This document shows positions 5,581-6,430 of a stretch of DNA of 6,430 nucleotides, piece by piece. This DNA comes from Candidatus Omnitrophota bacterium. Its GTDB lineage: Bacteria; Omnitrophota; Gorgyraeia; 2-02-FULL-51-18; JAGOUK01. The notes under the pieces were generated by a model that saw only the letters and a list, made by a program, of their open reading frames with translations, was not told where the DNA came from and did not search any database. Made by a program: the position numbers and the translations under genes. Within the stretch, counting starts at the first letter, position 1; every line of letters starts with the position of its first letter. Location: assembly GCA_020058965.1 (NCBI GenBank), contig JAGVCY010000096.1, positions 1-6,430 of the forward strand, written 5' to 3'.

Positions 5581-6006
5581 ATGAAGTACACAACCAAGAC
5601 AGAATACGGCCTAAATTGCCTGGTTTACATGGCCCGCCACGGCGGCATACAACCCATCACCATTAAGGAAATCGCCGCGGCCGAAAAGTATTCCCCTACC
5701 TATATTGAGAAGATCCTGCAATCCCTGCGCACGGCCAAAATCGTGTCCGCTTCGCACGGGAATCACGGCGGTTATGTTCTGGCTCGGCGTCCGAACGAAA
5801 TTACGCTCAAAGAGGTGATCGATGCACTCGAGGGGTCTACTTTTGATGTCTATTGTGAGCCCGAAACCCGCGACCAGATCGTTTGCACGCATTACTGTGC
5901 CTGCGGCGTGAAGCCGGTTTGGCAAAAGGCCAAAACACTTCTAGATCAATACTTTGTGTCCGTGACGCTTGAAACGCTGATGAACGGCGCGGCGGTGGAA
6001 GCATGA
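5581..6006 (+). CDS. Rrf2-family Fe-S-sensing transcription regulator (IscR/SufR-like)
   Basis: The 141-residue protein starts with the family-typical MKYTTKTEYGLNCLVYMA. Its winged-helix domain (about residues 1-83) has the recognition region SPTYIEKILQSLRTAKIVSASHGNHGGYVLARRP. The C-terminal part carries Cys92, Cys102, Cys106 and Cys108 plus nearby His104. In E. coli IscR the cluster is held by Cys92, Cys98, Cys104 and His107, so a cluster is likely here, but the spacing differs. It probably represses its own operon when loaded with a cluster and relieves repression under iron or oxidative stress, through the GACT-N5-AGTC site in its promoter. Its stop overlaps the sufB start (ATGA at 6003-6006). 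ATG 5581 is supported by the conserved N-terminus rather than by any ribosome site. Confidence 0.93.
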   Translation: MKYTTKTEYGLNCLVYMARHGGIQPITIKEIAAAEKYSPTYIEKILQSLRTAKIVSASHGNHGGYVLARRPNEITLKEVIDALEGSTFDVYCEPETRDQIVCTHYCACGVKPVWQKAKTLLDQYFVSVTLETLMNGAAVEA

Positions 6007-6430
6007 GCGAAGAAACTCTTAATAAAATTATCGATCAGGAATACAAGTACGGCTTCAAGTCCGATATTGAGACCGGACGCACGGTTCGCGGATTATCGGA
6101 AGACACCGTGCGGCAGATTTCCGCTCTCAAGGGAGACCCGGAATGGCTTTTGGAATACCGGCTCAAGGCCTACCGGCATTGGCTGACGATGGTTGAGCCA
6201 AAATGGGCCAATGTGAGTTACCCGCCGATCGATTATCAAAGCATTATTTATTACTCCGAACCCAAGCAGGCCGCGGCGCCCAAGAGTCTAGATGAAGTTG
6301 ATCCTGAGCTGCGGCTTACTTTTGAAAAATTGGGGATTCCGCTGACGGAGCAGAAGCGGCTGACCGGCGTCGCGGTGGACGCGATCTTTGACAGCGTGTC
6401 CGTCGCGACGACCTACAAGGGAAAACTTAA
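6003..6430 (+). CDS. sufB: SufB, Fe-S cluster assembly scaffold protein (partial, 3' end outside the window)
   Basis: 142 complete codons are present without a stop, and the frame runs off the window end; full SufB is about 470 residues. The N-terminus is typical: YKYGFKSDIETGRTVRGLSEDTVRQISALKGDPEWLLEYRLKAYRHW (about residues 15-61). It continues with the YPPIDYQSIIYYSEPK block, a Leu/Pro-rich linker and the start of the core (VDAIFDSVSVATTYKGKL). SufB forms the SufBCD complex on which clusters are built from SufE/SufS-delivered sulfur in the cytoplasm. The core active-site residues lie downstream and cannot be checked. It is translated by overlap with the Rrf2 gene, so cluster assembly and its sensor are co-expressed; sufC, sufD and sufS would be expected next. 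Confidence 0.95.
   Translation, partial: MSEETLNKIIDQEYKYGFKSDIETGRTVRGLSEDTVRQISALKGDPEWLLEYRLKAYRHWLTMVEPKWANVSYPPIDYQSIIYYSEPKQAAAPKSLDEVDPELRLTFEKLGIPLTEQKRLTGVAVDAIFDSVSVATTYKGKL

Overview
The window reads as ordinary bacterial chromosome from a compact, moderately GC-rich genome. It is probably Gram-negative-like: two products have export signals, and one has a membrane-associating glycine zipper. I cannot name the phylum. All genes I can support lie on the + strand, packed end to start, and neighbours repeatedly share 4 bases (ATGA or GTGA). No tRNA, rRNA, CRISPR array or insertion sequence was seen.

Layout. (1) Positions 1-1736: a 46-codon small ORF whose start resembles DUF1398 proteins, an SUI1/eIF1-like (YciH-type) factor, a four-helix DoxX-family membrane protein, and a class III (LigB/DODA, YgiD-like) extradiol dioxygenase. 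The dioxygenase has Asp where the first metal-binding His is expected. (2) Positions 1797-3357: an exported protein with a beta-rich domain and a glycine zipper, a VF530-type DNA-binding protein, and an RluA-family pseudouridine synthase, joined by two GTGA overlaps. (3) Positions 3452-5512: a secreted protein of unknown function whose reading frame appears broken by one missing base near 3913-3919, an NAD(H) kinase resembling plant NADK3, and an MTA/SAH-nucleosidase-like nucleoside phosphorylase-family protein. (4) Positions 5545 to the end: a promoter with an IscR type-1-like palindrome, an Rrf2-family regulator that looks leaderless, and the start of sufB, which runs off the window.

Function. 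The last block is the head of a SUF iron-sulfur cluster assembly operon with its own probably autoregulating Fe-S sensor. The DoxX plus extradiol dioxygenase pair recalls the catDE pair of Bacillus subtilis (catechol/quinone detoxification), but with an unrelated dioxygenase fold. The kinase-nucleosidase pair suggests coupled nucleotide-cofactor metabolism. The strongest points for follow-up are the repairable frameshift, the His-to-Asp dioxygenase, the NADK3-type kinase and the leaderless, IscR-box-controlled suf regulator. I found no clearly new multi-gene system.
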